Shown here one piece after another: positions 33,255 through 43,899 of a stretch of 64,000 nucleotides of DNA. The notes under the pieces were generated by a model. It was not told the origin of the DNA. It worked only from the letters and a program-made list of their open reading frames with translations, and did no database searches. Source of the stretch: Branchinecta lynchi. Lineage: Eukaryota; Arthropoda; Branchiopoda; Anostraca; Branchinectidae. Where the stretch lies: assembly GCA_023053575.1 (NCBI GenBank), contig JAKZAP010000016.1:6444046-6508045 (forward strand), written 5' to 3'. Position 1 is the stretch's first letter, and every line of letters starts with the position of its first letter. A program made the position numbers and the translations under genes.

Positions 33255-33860
33255 ATATCATTCCTTCATTATCCCCCCCCCCCCCTCCTTGGGGACAAAA
33301 AACAAATAAATGAATAAATAACATTAAATAAATACCCTTTCCTCTTATCACACTTCTTTCCTTTCCAAAGAATGGGATTCAACCGTTCTCTTGAATGATG
33401 CCAGACTTACAGCCGCTCTGACTGATTCTGGAAGGTCATTCCAGACGCTCACACCTATGTTCCTGAGAAAAAATCCTGCTCTTCTTGTATTTTTTCTCTC
33501 GTGAGCTAAATCCTCCGAATGTCGGGTCCTTTAAGTTTATTTGTGTAGATCAGACCATGTCCGCCAGAGCGGCAGAAACAGGCGAAAAAGCTGCCCCGAA
33601 AGCACCAGAAGGAACGGATTGTCGGAAGGAAGCATCCTTGTCTGGAAAGACAGGGATGGTTTCCTACGCAGTTCTGGAAAAGATGGGAGGCAATAAACAT
33701 TCCGGAAGCACTGCAGGTTAGGGAAAGGAAGTGACTCTCTGGAAGTTGAATGTGGATCGTTGTTGCTTGTTTTGCAGGTCGTGTCTTTCCATGTCACTGT
33801 CTACCCTACTCTTAAATAAGTCTGTTGTTGGTTAAATGGGCACTATCTCTTCGCTAAAGG
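33255..33860 (-). pseudogene. CR1/L2-like LINE, 3' end
   Basis: The minus strand around 33360-33510 reads GFFLRNIGVSVWNDLPESV then RAAVSLASFKRTVESHS and stops. The R...WN.LPE.V..A.SL..FK pattern is the C-terminus of CR1/L2-type LINE polyproteins. Upstream sequence (to about 33860) is broken by stops in every frame. An A/T-rich (AAATA)n-type tail lies at 33300-33335. Confidence 0.7.
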
Positions 33861-33873
33861 AGTTCCACGGAAG

Positions 33874-34105
33874 AACGACCGGGTTTGCGACCAAAAAAAA
33901 AATGAAATATTAAAAAACATTAAAACGTAATAAGAACCGCCATCGCAACATTTGCGTTTTTTTCACCATAATATCCTGAAACCACGGTAACTGGATCTGC
34001 AGTTAGTCGTTTTTGCTGATACCGTGGTATCTGAAACCACGATTGCTCGACAATTGCTAGATTGCTAGGGGGACGACCGGGTTTGCGACAAAAAAAAAAA
34101 AAACG
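33874..34105. repeat. Partial MITE P between two direct repeats
   Basis: The word CGACCGGGTTTGCGAC plus an A run occurs at 33879-33905 and again at 34075-34103. Between them is about 135 bp of family P (TTTGCTGATACCGTGGTATC). Whether the direct repeats result from insertion or from duplication is unclear. Confidence 0.5.
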
Positions 34106-34168
34106 AAATTTAAACAAGTGCCCAAGCGCTCAGACGTGGAGTGTGAAAGTAAAACATTTTCTCACATT

Positions 34169-34583
34169 TTATATACAAACAGCTTTAGAACCAACACACT
34201 TCACATCCCCAATAACCAAACAAGTATTGAAATAACCTAATTTGTAATCATCCCACTGTAAAAGCTTTGAATGTAAACAAACCGCAAGTATAAATCCAAA
34301 GAAATGTTGAAGATCTTGCACGAACAGCTTCAGCCAGTCCGACCCTTTAAGCCTCTTTTCCATTAGCGAGGTAATAGCAAGTGCAATAAACCAAATCATA
34401 GCAGCCTAATACCCCCTTTGTACAGTTCATTAAGAACGGCATATCATCGATCATATGACAAAACAGTCCAGTTTCCAACTGTTCATTAAAGATCAAAGTA
34501 GCGTCGTCTTGTTTGTTACTGTTGCACCAAAATCCTCGTCCACAGATATATCTTCCCAAATTTATGTCATAGACGCACTTCAC
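34169..34583 (-). other. Two overlapping unrecognised ORFs, possible gene relic
   Basis: The frame at 34583-34347 (78 codons, six or more Cys, starting MKCVYDINLGRYICGRGFWC) overlaps the frame at 34399-34169 (76 codons, with WLKLFVQDLQHFFGF). They could be one sequence broken by a frameshift near 34395. Composition looks protein-like, but I recognise no family. Confidence 0.2.
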
Positions 34584-34599
34584 TCATAGGAAACCGGTA

Positions 34600-35200
34600 C
34601 CCAGCTGCCCATGAACGGGACGGGGTCGAGACCCATTGAAATCCGTATTTACACCTCTATTCCTCAGTTATACCAGCTTAGAGTTTGATTCCAGTCATGG
34701 GTCATAAACTTTTTTCATGGGCAATTTGGGCCCACTTGCCCATGAGCTTTGTAGTAGGTGGTTCAACTTTTACCTATAGGGGGTGGTTCAACTTTTACCT
34801 ATAAATCCCCAACCATATGATCCAAAAGCACAAAGGAATTTCATCGCTATCTCCAGTTATTGTCAAGTTAAAAACATTAAAAAATGGGCAATCTGGACCC
34901 AATCGCCCCTGAACCAAGTGAGGGTGGGGTTTGGGACCAAGTGAGGGTGGGGTTTGGGACCCACAAAAAGGAAAAGGAGACCCTAACGCTGACAAACCTA
35001 CCAAGTTTCAACTTGAGACACGTAGATTCCTGTCACGGGTAACGAGCTTTACTCCTGGGCAATCTGGGCCCAGTTGCCCAGGAACGGGGTGGGTGGGGGA
35101 GGTGCAGCTTTAAAAGTAGTTTCCCAGCCCTAGGATCTACAAGTACAAGGAATACGTCGTCTTATGTCCAACTCTGGTCAAGTTTGAACTTAATACTTGC
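34600..35200. repeat. Diverged tandem repeat of about 210 bp
   Basis: GGGCAATTTGGGCCCACTTG, GGGCAATCTGGACCCAATCG and GGGCAATCTGGGCCCAGTTG recur at about 34720, 34885 and 35058, with similar flanking text. Two local perfect duplications occur inside: GGTGGTTCAACTTTTACCTA near 34755/34780, and AAGTGAGGGTGGGGTTTGGG near 34916/34940. Confidence 0.65.
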
Positions 35201-35303
35201 CTCATGGTGAAAACCGAAAGTTGAAACTGAAGAGCTTGTTCTAAGAACACTCCTCTAAAAACCATTAAACGTAATAAAAAACACCATGGCAACATTAATT
35301 ACG

Positions 35304-35710
35304 CTTTTGCAGATATCATAGTATCTGTCACTACGGTAACTGAACCTGGAGTTAGTCCTTTTTGCAGTTACCGTGGTATCTGATACTAAGGCTGCTCTGC
35401 CAAAACGACTATTGCCGGATTTGCGCTTTGAAAGAAGAAATACTGATATCCACGTATAGAGTGACATAACTCCCACCAATTTCACAAAAAAATAGACTGT
35501 TGTGTTAGTGATGATGAAAATGAGATGAATCTTTCAGATATTACGATGAGTTACCACGGTCCGAACGTAGTATGTGAATATCAGTTAACACGGTGACGGG
35601 CCAGGTATCACGATAACTGTAAAACGCCTTGTGACCGTGGTATCAGATACCACGCTAACTGCGAAAACGACCATAAACCGTGGTATCGGATACCATGGTA
35701 TCCGCAAAAA
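35304..35710 (-). mobile_element. MITE family P, copy P2
   Basis: The ends TTTTGCAGATATCATAGTAT and GGATACCATGGTATCCGCAA are inverted. The interior is collinear with the reverse complement of P1 (GTCAAATTGGTGGGA and GTCCGAACGT words). Confidence 0.75.
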
Positions 35711-35759
35711 CTCAATTATTTTTGCTGCCAGAAGCTACAACCGTCCATCTATACATCCC

Positions 35760-37084
35760 GTCGTATAGTTTTCCGTCGGTCTGTCTGTCGGTCGGTCGGT
35801 CGGTCGGTTAGTCCGGTGTTTGCGAGTTAAGGTACTTCCAGATAAGCTAGAACGATGAAACTTGGCAGGCATATTAGCGACCCGACCAAACGAAGTTGGA
35901 AATAGTCACTTGCCCGATCTGACCATCGTCATCGTGGGGGGAGGGAGGGGAGCTGGAATCCGGAATTTAGTGGCGTGCATAACTTTCGAACGGGTTATCG
36001 GATCTTAATGATATTGATATTTGGAAAGACGTCATATCTCAGATGTCTCATTTCTTGTCCAGACCGAATCCTATGAATGTGGGGGGAGAGGCGGAGGGGG
36101 GGGCCGGAAATCATTTGACACGATTAGAGTGGAGGGATCGGGATGAAACTTGGTGAGAGGAACAAGCACAAGCCCTAGGTACATCATTGACAGAACCGGA
36201 CGGGATTCGTTCACTGTGGGGGGAGCTGGGAGGGGGGTCCGGAAATCCGGTGATATGGAGTTAAGTTACTTCCAGGTGGGTTAGGACAGTACAAATTTGC
36301 AAGCATACCAGCGACCCAACCAAATTAACTTGGAAATAGTCACTTCCCCTATCCGACAACCGTGGGGGGAGTGGAGGGAAGGGGAATCTGAAATCTAGAG
36401 GTACGTATAACTTTGGAACGGGTGATCGGATCTTAATGAGACTTGGTATTTGGAAAAACCTCGTGTCTTGGATGTCCCAAGTGAAGTCCGAACTGGATCC
36501 GATTATTGTGGGGGGGGGGGGGGGTACGTAAATCTTGTGACACGCTTAGAGTGGCGATTGGGATGAAACTTGGTGGGAAGAAGAAGCACATGCCCTAGAT
36601 TCATCAGTGACAGAAGTGGATCGGATTCGAGCACTGTCGGGGAGTTAGATGGGGGGGGGGGGGGGCGGAATTCCGGTGATCACGAGTTAAGGTACTTCCA
36701 GATGTGCTACGACCATGAAACTTGGCTTGAACATTAGAGACTTGACATTATGAGATCATCTTTGCCTCAGGGGTTTTGCTTAACACTGAATTTCTTAAAG
36801 TACAAATGATACTTTTGAGTAAAATATACATTTCATTCTCCCAATGAGCTCATCATCATTTTTGCTTCAAGAGTTTTGATTATAGACGAATTTCTAGCGC
36901 CCCTAAAGTGAGCATCATCACAGCCAAATGTATTACCCAACGATACGTTCTTGTGATGTCCAAGGACCCATTATCTCATGGGTTTTGCTTACAAATAATC
37001 ACAACAAACTCACGAACTGAAGAATTCCTACTTTCATCCTCTGATCCAGCCTTGCAAGTGTCATATGGGCTTCCAGCTCTTGTT
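35760..37084 (-). mobile_element. Element C copy C5
   Basis: The 5' end (AACAAGAGCTGGAAGC read on the minus strand) is at 37084. One CACTTTAGGGGCGCTAGAAA-type module follows, then at least five modules with GATGAAACTTGG-type cores (35856, 36148, 36430, 36562, 36714). The GTCGGTCGGTCGGTCGGT microsatellite (35776-35812) marks the 3' end. Runs of 12-17 Gs occur at 36511 and 36650. Confidence 0.8.
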
Positions 37085-37087
37085 TTT

Positions 37088-38918
37088 GGCACTTTCCTTC
37101 CGGCCAAGTGCCATATACCGATCCCTTTTCCGTCGGTCTGTCGGTTAGTCCGGTGTTTGCGAGTTCGGGTACTTCCAGATGTGCTAGAACGATGAAGCTT
37201 GGCAGGCGTATTAGGGACCCGACCAAACTAACTTGGAAATAGTTATTTGCTCGATCCGACCATCGTGGGGGAAGGGAAGGGAGGGGAGCCAGAATCCAGA
37301 ATTTAGTGACTTGCTTAACTTTCGAACGGGTGATCGGATCTTAATGAAACTCGATATTTGGAAAGATGTCATGTCTCAGATGTCCTGTTTCAAGTCCTGA
37401 CCGAATCCGATGAATGTGGGGGGGGGAGGGGTTCTGAGGTAGAACCGGAAATGACGTGACAAGCTTAGAGTGGAGTGATCGGGATGAAACTTGGTGGGAG
37501 GAACAAGCACAAGCCCTAAGTACATCAGTGATAGAACCGGGCCGGATTCGTGCACTATGGCGGGAGCTCGAGGGGGGTTCCGGAATTCCGGTGATACGGA
37601 GTTAAGTTACTTCCAGGTAAGTCAGTCTTGGCAGGCAAGTCACGGATGCGATCAGATTAGCCTGGCAATAGTCAATTTCCCGATCCGACCACCGTGGGGG
37701 AGTAGAGGGAGGGGGAATCCGGAATCTTGAGGAATGTATAACATTGGAACGGGGGATTGGATCTTAGCGAAACTTGATATTTGGAAAAACCTCATGTCTC
37801 GGATGACCCATTAAAAGTCTGGACCGGATGAATGTGGGGGGGGGTCGCAGGGGGGAACCGGAAATCGGGGGGTGGGGAGGAATTCCGGCTATCGCGAGTT
37901 AAGGTATTTCGAGATGTACTAGGATGATGAAACTTGGCATGAACATAAGAGCCTTGGCATAGTCGGTTCTCAGACGTTGAGTGGAGGGAGGGGGAATCTT
38001 GAATCTTGAGGTATGTATAACTTTTGAACGAGTGGTCGGATTTTAACGAAACTTGATATTTGGAAAGACCTCGTGTCTCGGATGTGCAGTTTTAAGTCCG
38101 GACCGGATGCGAAGAATGTGGGGGGGGGGGCAGGGGGTGGAAATCTTGTGACACGCCTAGAGTGGGGCGATTGGGATGAAATTTGGTGGGAAGAACAAGA
38201 ACAAGAATTAGATACACCAGTGACAATAGCGGACCAGGTTCGAGCACTGGGAGGGGAGTTGGTGGTGCTGGTGTGTGTGTAGAGGGGGGGGGGGATCGTG
38301 AATTAAGGTACTTCCAGATGTCCTAGGGCGATGAAACTTGGCTTGAACATTATAAACTTGACAAGATTGGCTTAGAAATGTCACTTCTCATACCCGACCA
38401 TCCCTTAAAGTACTAATCCGAGCCTTAAAGTACTAATCCTGACCACAAAGTACACAAAATGCTTTTAAGTAAAGTATACATTTTAACTCAAGGATGTTGC
38501 TCAAAAACTAATTTTTAGCCACCTTAAAGTACGTTTCTTAACCGAAAAGTCAAAAACACACTTTAACCAAACGGTATATCTTCATAATCCTCAAGGGCCC
38601 ATAACCATTTTTGCCTCAAAGGTTTTGCTAACAACTGAATTTCTTAAAATACAAACAACAATTTTGAGCAAAAATATACATTTTCATGATTCCAATGAGC
38701 TTATCATCATTTGTGCTTCCATAAGTGCGCATCATTACGGCCAAATGCAAAAATTAAATAGATTTTGCGAACTATACATTCTCGTGATTTCCAAGGACCA
38801 TGACCATTTTTATCTCAGGGCTTTTGCTTACAAATGATCACAGCAAACCCAGGAATTGACGAATTCCTACTCTAATCCTCTGACCCAGCCTTGCAAGTGC
38901 CACATGAGTTTCCAGCCA
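37088..38918 (-). mobile_element. Element C copy C6, head-to-tail with C5
   Basis: The 5' end (TCATGTGGCACTTGCAAGG on the minus strand) is near 38918. The 3' hairpin (GGCACTTGGCC...GTGCC on the minus strand) is at 37088-37112, only three bases from the 5' end of C5. The 5' half has TGCGCACTTATGG-type modules (38400-38870). The 3' half has GATGAAACTTGG cores at 37190, 37485, 37930, 38180 and 38330. Confidence 0.8.
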
Positions 38919-39338
38919 TGGCCTTACGGGCCTCTTTGGAACAAATTCATTCATTAATTTATGGACAGTGCTATAAAAGTCAGATCCAGTAGACAGTTTA
39001 GTACCATAAGCCCAATACACAAGCCAGAGCAAAATAACTCTAGAGAGTAATGCGAAGACCTATCCTTCCCATGAATAAAAAATGGGCCTCCGTCGCAGCG
39101 CCGCCCAGCTCGCTTTGTTCGCTGCGTGCAGTGGCGGACGTGGAAACTCTAGCCAGCGCTCGTTGACGATTGGCCAGAGCAAAATAATTTTGCTCTGCGA
39201 TTGGTTGAGTTTCGGTAGGGATGTTCGTATCCGCTAGTGGAGCTAGTGTTGCTGTGATTTGACTGTGTGTCACTTTTTCAAAGTTGGCGCATTACTCATT
39301 TTGCTCTGACACAAGCTAACCTGACGTCTGCTTTCCAG

Positions 39339-39442
39339 ATTTTCGGGCGCCGCCCGTTCCAGAAGGGTGACCCGAAACTTAAATGCGGCGCCGTTCTGTT
39401 GAACCACAACTGGGTAATCACAGCGGCACATTGTCTGGAGGG
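39339..39442 (+). CDS. Stubble/filzig-like serine protease, exon 5 (catalytic His)
   Basis: Encodes residues 505-538 plus two bases of codon 539. The acceptor is GTCTGCTTTCCAG (phase 0) and the donor GTAAGT (phase 2). The peptide contains KCGAVLLNHNWVITAAHCLE. His535 in TAAHC is the catalytic histidine, and Cys520/Cys536 form the expected loop disulfide. The loop before Cys520 (IFGRRPFQKGDPKL) is long and basic, similar in length to that of Stubble and filzig. The flanking introns are 6.9 kb and 8.6 kb. Confidence 0.92.
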
Positions 39443-39556
39443 GTAAGTTACTCTTTTTTAAATTATTGTGACTGCAGACCAAATAGTGGTGCCTGACCTA
39501 TTGCCACGGATCAGAATATTCAATCAGGAAATTTGGAAGCATTGCAAGGTGATCGC

Positions 39557-40105
39557 TGTAGCGGATGCTGTAGGCCTTTTTCCGCGACACAATTGTGTGC
39601 CACACACTTCTGGGTGTCTGTCGCGGAAACATGATTGTGTACCACACAATCGAACCACGAGTTGAAACTCGCGGAAACGCCGTTTTGTCTATTTTTTGGC
39701 GGAAACTTCAAATATCTGTAAACAGAAGTAAAATTCATCTAAAATCTCAATAAATAGACTCCAGGCGTATTTCCATACCATTATGTGCAAAAGGGATCCT
39801 CAGTTTTAAGTGTCTACGCTTGGAAAAGTAGTTAACTTTACTATTAGACACTATTTTGCTGCTTAATTTGAATTTCCCGCCAGAATCGAGCCACAAAATC
39901 GACAATCATTTGAGCCACAAAGCGAGCCAAGAAAATCTTGTTGGTCGCGGAAACACAGTTGTGGGCCGCACAAAACACCGCGGAAACACTCTTTTCGAGC
40001 CACAATCGACCCACAAACTGTTTGTGGGAGAACGGAAAAACGCCTTATATTACGTTTAGTTCTTACCGGCATTTAGCCCAAGTTTACTAGGTGTAGCGGA
40101 TGCTA
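39557..40105. repeat. Possible inverted-repeat element in intron 5
   Basis: The left part (GGCCTTTTTCCGCGACACAA) and right part (inverse of AAGGCGTTTTTCCGTTCTCC) look like decayed inverted ends about 490 bp apart, with GCGGAAAC and GAGCCACAA words repeated inside. GTAGCGGATGCT stands at 39557 and again at 40094. Confidence 0.4.
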
Positions 40106-40111
40106 TATACT

Positions 40112-40527
40112 GAGCGTGTTCCACCCTTCTAACAATAGTTACTATTAGTTACTATTTCCGTTCCATCCTCAGGAAAAGTTACTACGCTGACCGTTCCAAC
40201 CTTGTCGGAATAGTAACTAACAGTTACTATTTGCATACCATGCTCGGGAGCGTAGTAAGCGTAGTTACTACGCATCTCTGTAACGTGATTGGTCGGATTC
40301 GCCCCTGGCGTGAGATCCTGCTGGAAAATAGAAAAATCGTTCCAGCCTTGACGGCTGGAACGATTGGAAGCCAGGCTGGAAGCCAGAACTCGGCTGGAAG
40401 CCAGAACTCGGCTGGAAGCCAGAACTCGGCTGGAAGCCAGAACTCGGCTGGAAGCCAGAACTCGGCTGGAAGCCAGAACTCGTGACGTCATGCGTAGTAA
40501 CTACGGTAAGTAGGGTGGAACACGCTC
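40112..40527 (+). mobile_element. MITE family H, copy H2 (3-bp ACT duplication)
   Basis: The ends GAGCGTGTTCCACCCT and AGGGTGGAACACGCTC are perfectly inverted over 16 bp; ACT flanks both sides (40109-40111 and 40528-40530). It is collinear with H1 but 151 bp longer, mainly because of an internal minisatellite. Confidence 0.85.
40374..40481 (+). repeat. 18-bp minisatellite, six units, inside H2
   Basis: Six copies of GGCTGGAAGCCAGAACTC. H1 has a single related stretch at this place. The array keeps both strands open, producing spurious repetitive frames. Confidence 0.9.
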
Positions 40528-40784
40528 ACTATATTACATCGTTTGCCCCCGGGGTGTGCGATGACTCTGAGTGAAATGAATATTGTTCTGATCGTTAGTA
40601 TGCTAGGGATGCGCGTAGAGAGAAGTGTCAATATTTGTGTTGAAATAAGATTTAATAAACTGGAATAATCCAATAGTTTTGGTAACAATCAGGCAGTGGT
40701 GTCAGAAGTGGGATAATAATAATACTATTTCTTCCGCTCGAACTGACTACGAATCATTGTTAGTGACGTACGGATCCCTCAGCT

Positions 40785-41070
40785 AAATTTTCTGAAGATT
40801 TTCAAACTCAGCTGGCGTATCCGTTTGTTCGTCTAATTCACGGTCGCTGGAGAACTCAGTTGGTGAGTCGGCTCCCCCTTGGGGCCAGCACCAAGAGACA
40901 GTAGGGCGATTTTGTCGGGCTAGAAAGCTCCGGTATGTATGTTCAAATAATGCATAAAACGGATACGTCAGCGGCGATGCTTTGGCAGCGATATTTTTGC
41001 CCTTCTTGACAAGGGTCCTTGTCAGGCTGTCAATCTTCAGGGTGAACGCTGGGGAAGGAACAAAGCTGTC
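40785..41070 (-). repeat. Repeat S copies
   Basis: A short right-arm piece is near 40797 (CTCAGCTGGCGTATCCGTTT), and a longer inverted block runs from about 40935 (CAAATAATGCATAAAACGGA) to 41070 (TCAATCTTCAGGGTGAACGC), as in the block at 9236-9360. Confidence 0.6.
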
Positions 41071-41120
41071 ATAAATAACTGAAGCTTCTAACGACTATAG
41101 ATATCTTATTCGGGGAAATT

Positions 41121-41433
41121 ACTTTTGAATACCACTGTAGGGAAAAAACTAGTCCTGAGATTTAATTTTTGACACGGCCGCTGTTTTTGCTGCACGATCA
41201 GGGCGATGACAGGAAAAGTTCTCTTCTGCACTTTGATCAACTTCGGTTTTGTTATTAATAATTGTCTGACAAATTTTATTCCAATAATAACCCCGTCCCA
41301 CGTTTCTGATAGGTAGTACTCGCCTGTATCTGTTACTTTTATATACCACTGTACGAAAAAACTGGTGCTGAGATTTAATTTCTGACACGGCTGCTGTTTT
41401 TGCTGCACGACTGGGGCGATGACAGGAAAGTTT
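41121..41433. repeat. Direct repeat, two ~97-bp units 215 bp apart
   Basis: 41121-41222 and 41338-41433 share ATACCACTGTA, GAGATTTAATTT, TGACACGG and TTTTTGCTGCACGA in order with few changes. Confidence 0.8.
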
Positions 41434-42769
41434 TTTATTCCCGGTATGTACCGGCTGTTTTGGAAGTTAAAGAACTAATCTTACTAGAAACGATCTTTTC
41501 ACGGGGAAATGGTACAGAAATGTTGTTTTTTTAAAATACCATTAATTGTCACGTTAAATGAAAGATTTTCTTCTTAGTGTGTGTGCGGAGTCGAGTAAAT
41601 CCTAGTACCCTGCTCGATGCAAACGAACAGAGGGTAAGATTAAACGAGCTTCACAATTCGTTCCCTCTACAAACAGCTATATCGCTGTAAAGCCCCGAAG
41701 AAGAAATTGTCTAATTAAAACTCGATGGTTGTCTGGACGCTCTGCTGATTGGGTCAGCACGCCTCCTGCGCTAACTCCTCTGGTATGCGCAACGGCGAAG
41801 AGGGAAGCAGCCGGGAAGCAATTCAAGAGCTCAGCTCAGTTTTGTCGGGGATCCATAGTCGCTGCATTGGACCAAAGACGGAGGTTCTATCGCCTTGTTT
41901 GTTCTTGCTATAAGTAGACACCCACTAGGTCGCATGCCCTGATGTAAGAAATGAAGTAGCTGAAGTAGGTTCGTTTGTTAGTGCCCTTGTTGCCAGATGA
42001 CATTGTTGTGTGGCTATACGTCAACCAATTGGTCTTTAAAGTTTAACTGAAAAGGGCTGAGATAGGACAGTCTAGTTACTTATGACTCATTCACTTAAAG
42101 AAGCTGAAAGACCCGATGAAAATGCGTTACTTCGTTGCTCAGCTGTTCACGAATAGCCGATTTTCATATAGTGGAATTCCCCTGTCGGATTTTTGGTAGC
42201 CTACCTCTATGCGCTTGTACCTGTGATGTATGCTTTACGAAAAGAATTCACGAAAAAGACAGCGAGCTGATCACTGGCCATTGAAAAGCCGTGTTTATAT
42301 GAGACTCAGATTTTCCGCGTCGTAGTAGAATTTCGAGTTGTGAGGACGGCCATAGATGTTCTGAATGTCATACTAGAGCAAATTGTGAAACAATCATAAT
42401 GTATTCTGTTAAATCATACAAAAATAAGTTGGCTTTTCAGTTAAACTTTAATTGAAGAGAAGGTTGGATGAGATCCCAACAGGGATATGCCTACCATCGC
42501 GGCTGGAGCTGTGCTTCATATGAGCCAGAAGCAGTCTCATTGGTTTCATCGCGCAACTTGCTTGCGTTTCGCATGACGGCAGGGACAACCACTTTAAACG
42601 AGGAACTAGACTGGCTCTTCGTAGCAACCCTTTCGCACTCCACAATACACTTAAGCATACTTGAGATAGCTCTTGATTTAATGCCAGGATTAACCAACTT
42701 AACATTCGAACCGATAGTTACTTTAGGAACAGTTACTTTAGGAACCGCATCCACTAGCTTAGCCTTAAG
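41434..42769. other. Intronic DNA, one unrecognised ORF
   Basis: At 42772-42491 (minus) a 93-codon frame starts MLKAKLVDAVPKVTVPKVTI; the + strand is open over the same stretch. Short internal duplication (ACTTTAGGAACAGTT / ACTTTAGGAACC) produces part of the frame. No family recognised. Confidence 0.3.
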
Positions 42770-43321
42770 CATTGTCCTAATAGGTGTAATAAGGTGTATT
42801 AGCGCGTATAAGACGTATTACAGATTCCTCTTTTCCTCGGAGCGCGCTGTGATAAGGTGAATAAGGAGAATAGACTAGCGTTCTATTCTGGCTTATACAG
42901 GGCCAATCAGATCGCTTCCTTGGTTCCGCCAGCAGGCCGAGGAAAGGAGCAGCGTCATCAGGGTTGCCAAGGGAAGCAGTAAAGTTATACTTTGTTGGAA
43001 GCTGAAGAAACAACTTTTCTTCAAAATAACACGTTTTGTTCTGTTGCGACTGCTTAATGCTACTTCGAAGACCAACGCTGCCCATCCGTAGATTTAACTG
43101 CTTTATACAATATATTGGGGGTCAAATTGTACTGGTGTACTTCAAGTAACACTAAGAACACTTTTCTTATCTTCAGAAACTCGAAACACTGTATGACCTT
43201 GGCAACACTGCTCGCTGCATTGATAAGTGCCTCTCGGGTTCGTATTTGAATGGGCGTGTGTATTAAGACGTAAACATCGCGTATAGCGTTATTCAGCTTA
43301 TTACACCTATTAGGACAATGC
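42770..43321. mobile_element. 552-bp element with 25-bp perfect inverted ends
   Basis: The left end begins GCATTGTCCTAATAGGTGTA and the right end is its exact complement over 25 bp, with weaker pairing for another ~20 bp. TTAA stands left of it and TTTA right of it. Minus-strand frames of 96 and 102 codons fill most of the interior, but no transposase motif is recognised. Confidence 0.6.
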
Positions 43322-43719
43322 TTTATGCGGCTTTCACACTGAGAACGCAAGAAGCTTGCGTTGCGTTTGCGTAGAGTCAGCGTTGCGTCTGTCTTGCGTC
43401 GGACCTTTCAAACCGTGAAGGCTTGTGCATTGCGCTTTCAGAAAATGGCTAGTTCTGATGAAGACTTAAAATGATGCCTGGACTGAACATGGGGCCTATA
43501 GGTAAATTCAGACAGTTTGCAGACTGTTTATAGGTAATTTTTTATTATTACTATTTGCTACGCGAAGGAGACAAGGTAAATGTAATGTGATACAAAGTAG
43601 GGTCAAATTACCAGTCATGCTCTTGCTAAACTCCGTGTTCATGATTTAACAAATTGATAAGCATGTATTATTAATGAAAGTCTTGTTGTGATAGTCAGGG
43701 ACCTTTTTATCACATAGTC

Positions 43720-43899
43720 CAGGTCTCTCTTGAACTAGTTTTACTAGTTTTTTCTTCAAAAACTTCCATTTCAATGCAAAACAAACTAGACCTACGTTGC
43801 CCGGGCAACGTGAAGTGTTGAGGCAACCTTTGTCCGGCTTCGCCGGCTAAAGTGTTGCGAGAGCAACACTTTGGCTTTGTTTCTTCGCTGTCGGTTAAA
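43720..43899. other. Cluster of short GC hairpins
   Basis: CGTTGCCCGGGCAACG (43796-43811), GCCGGCTTCGCCGGC-like (about 43834-43848) and AGTGTTGCGAGAGCAACACT (43851-43870) are adjacent perfect or near-perfect palindromes in otherwise AT-rich DNA, directly left of the tandem array. Confidence 0.6.

Noticed and set aside
40129..40491. Repetitive frames on both strands (RVLASS and related repeats)
   Set aside because: An 18-bp minisatellite inside MITE H2; its length is a multiple of three, which keeps frames open.
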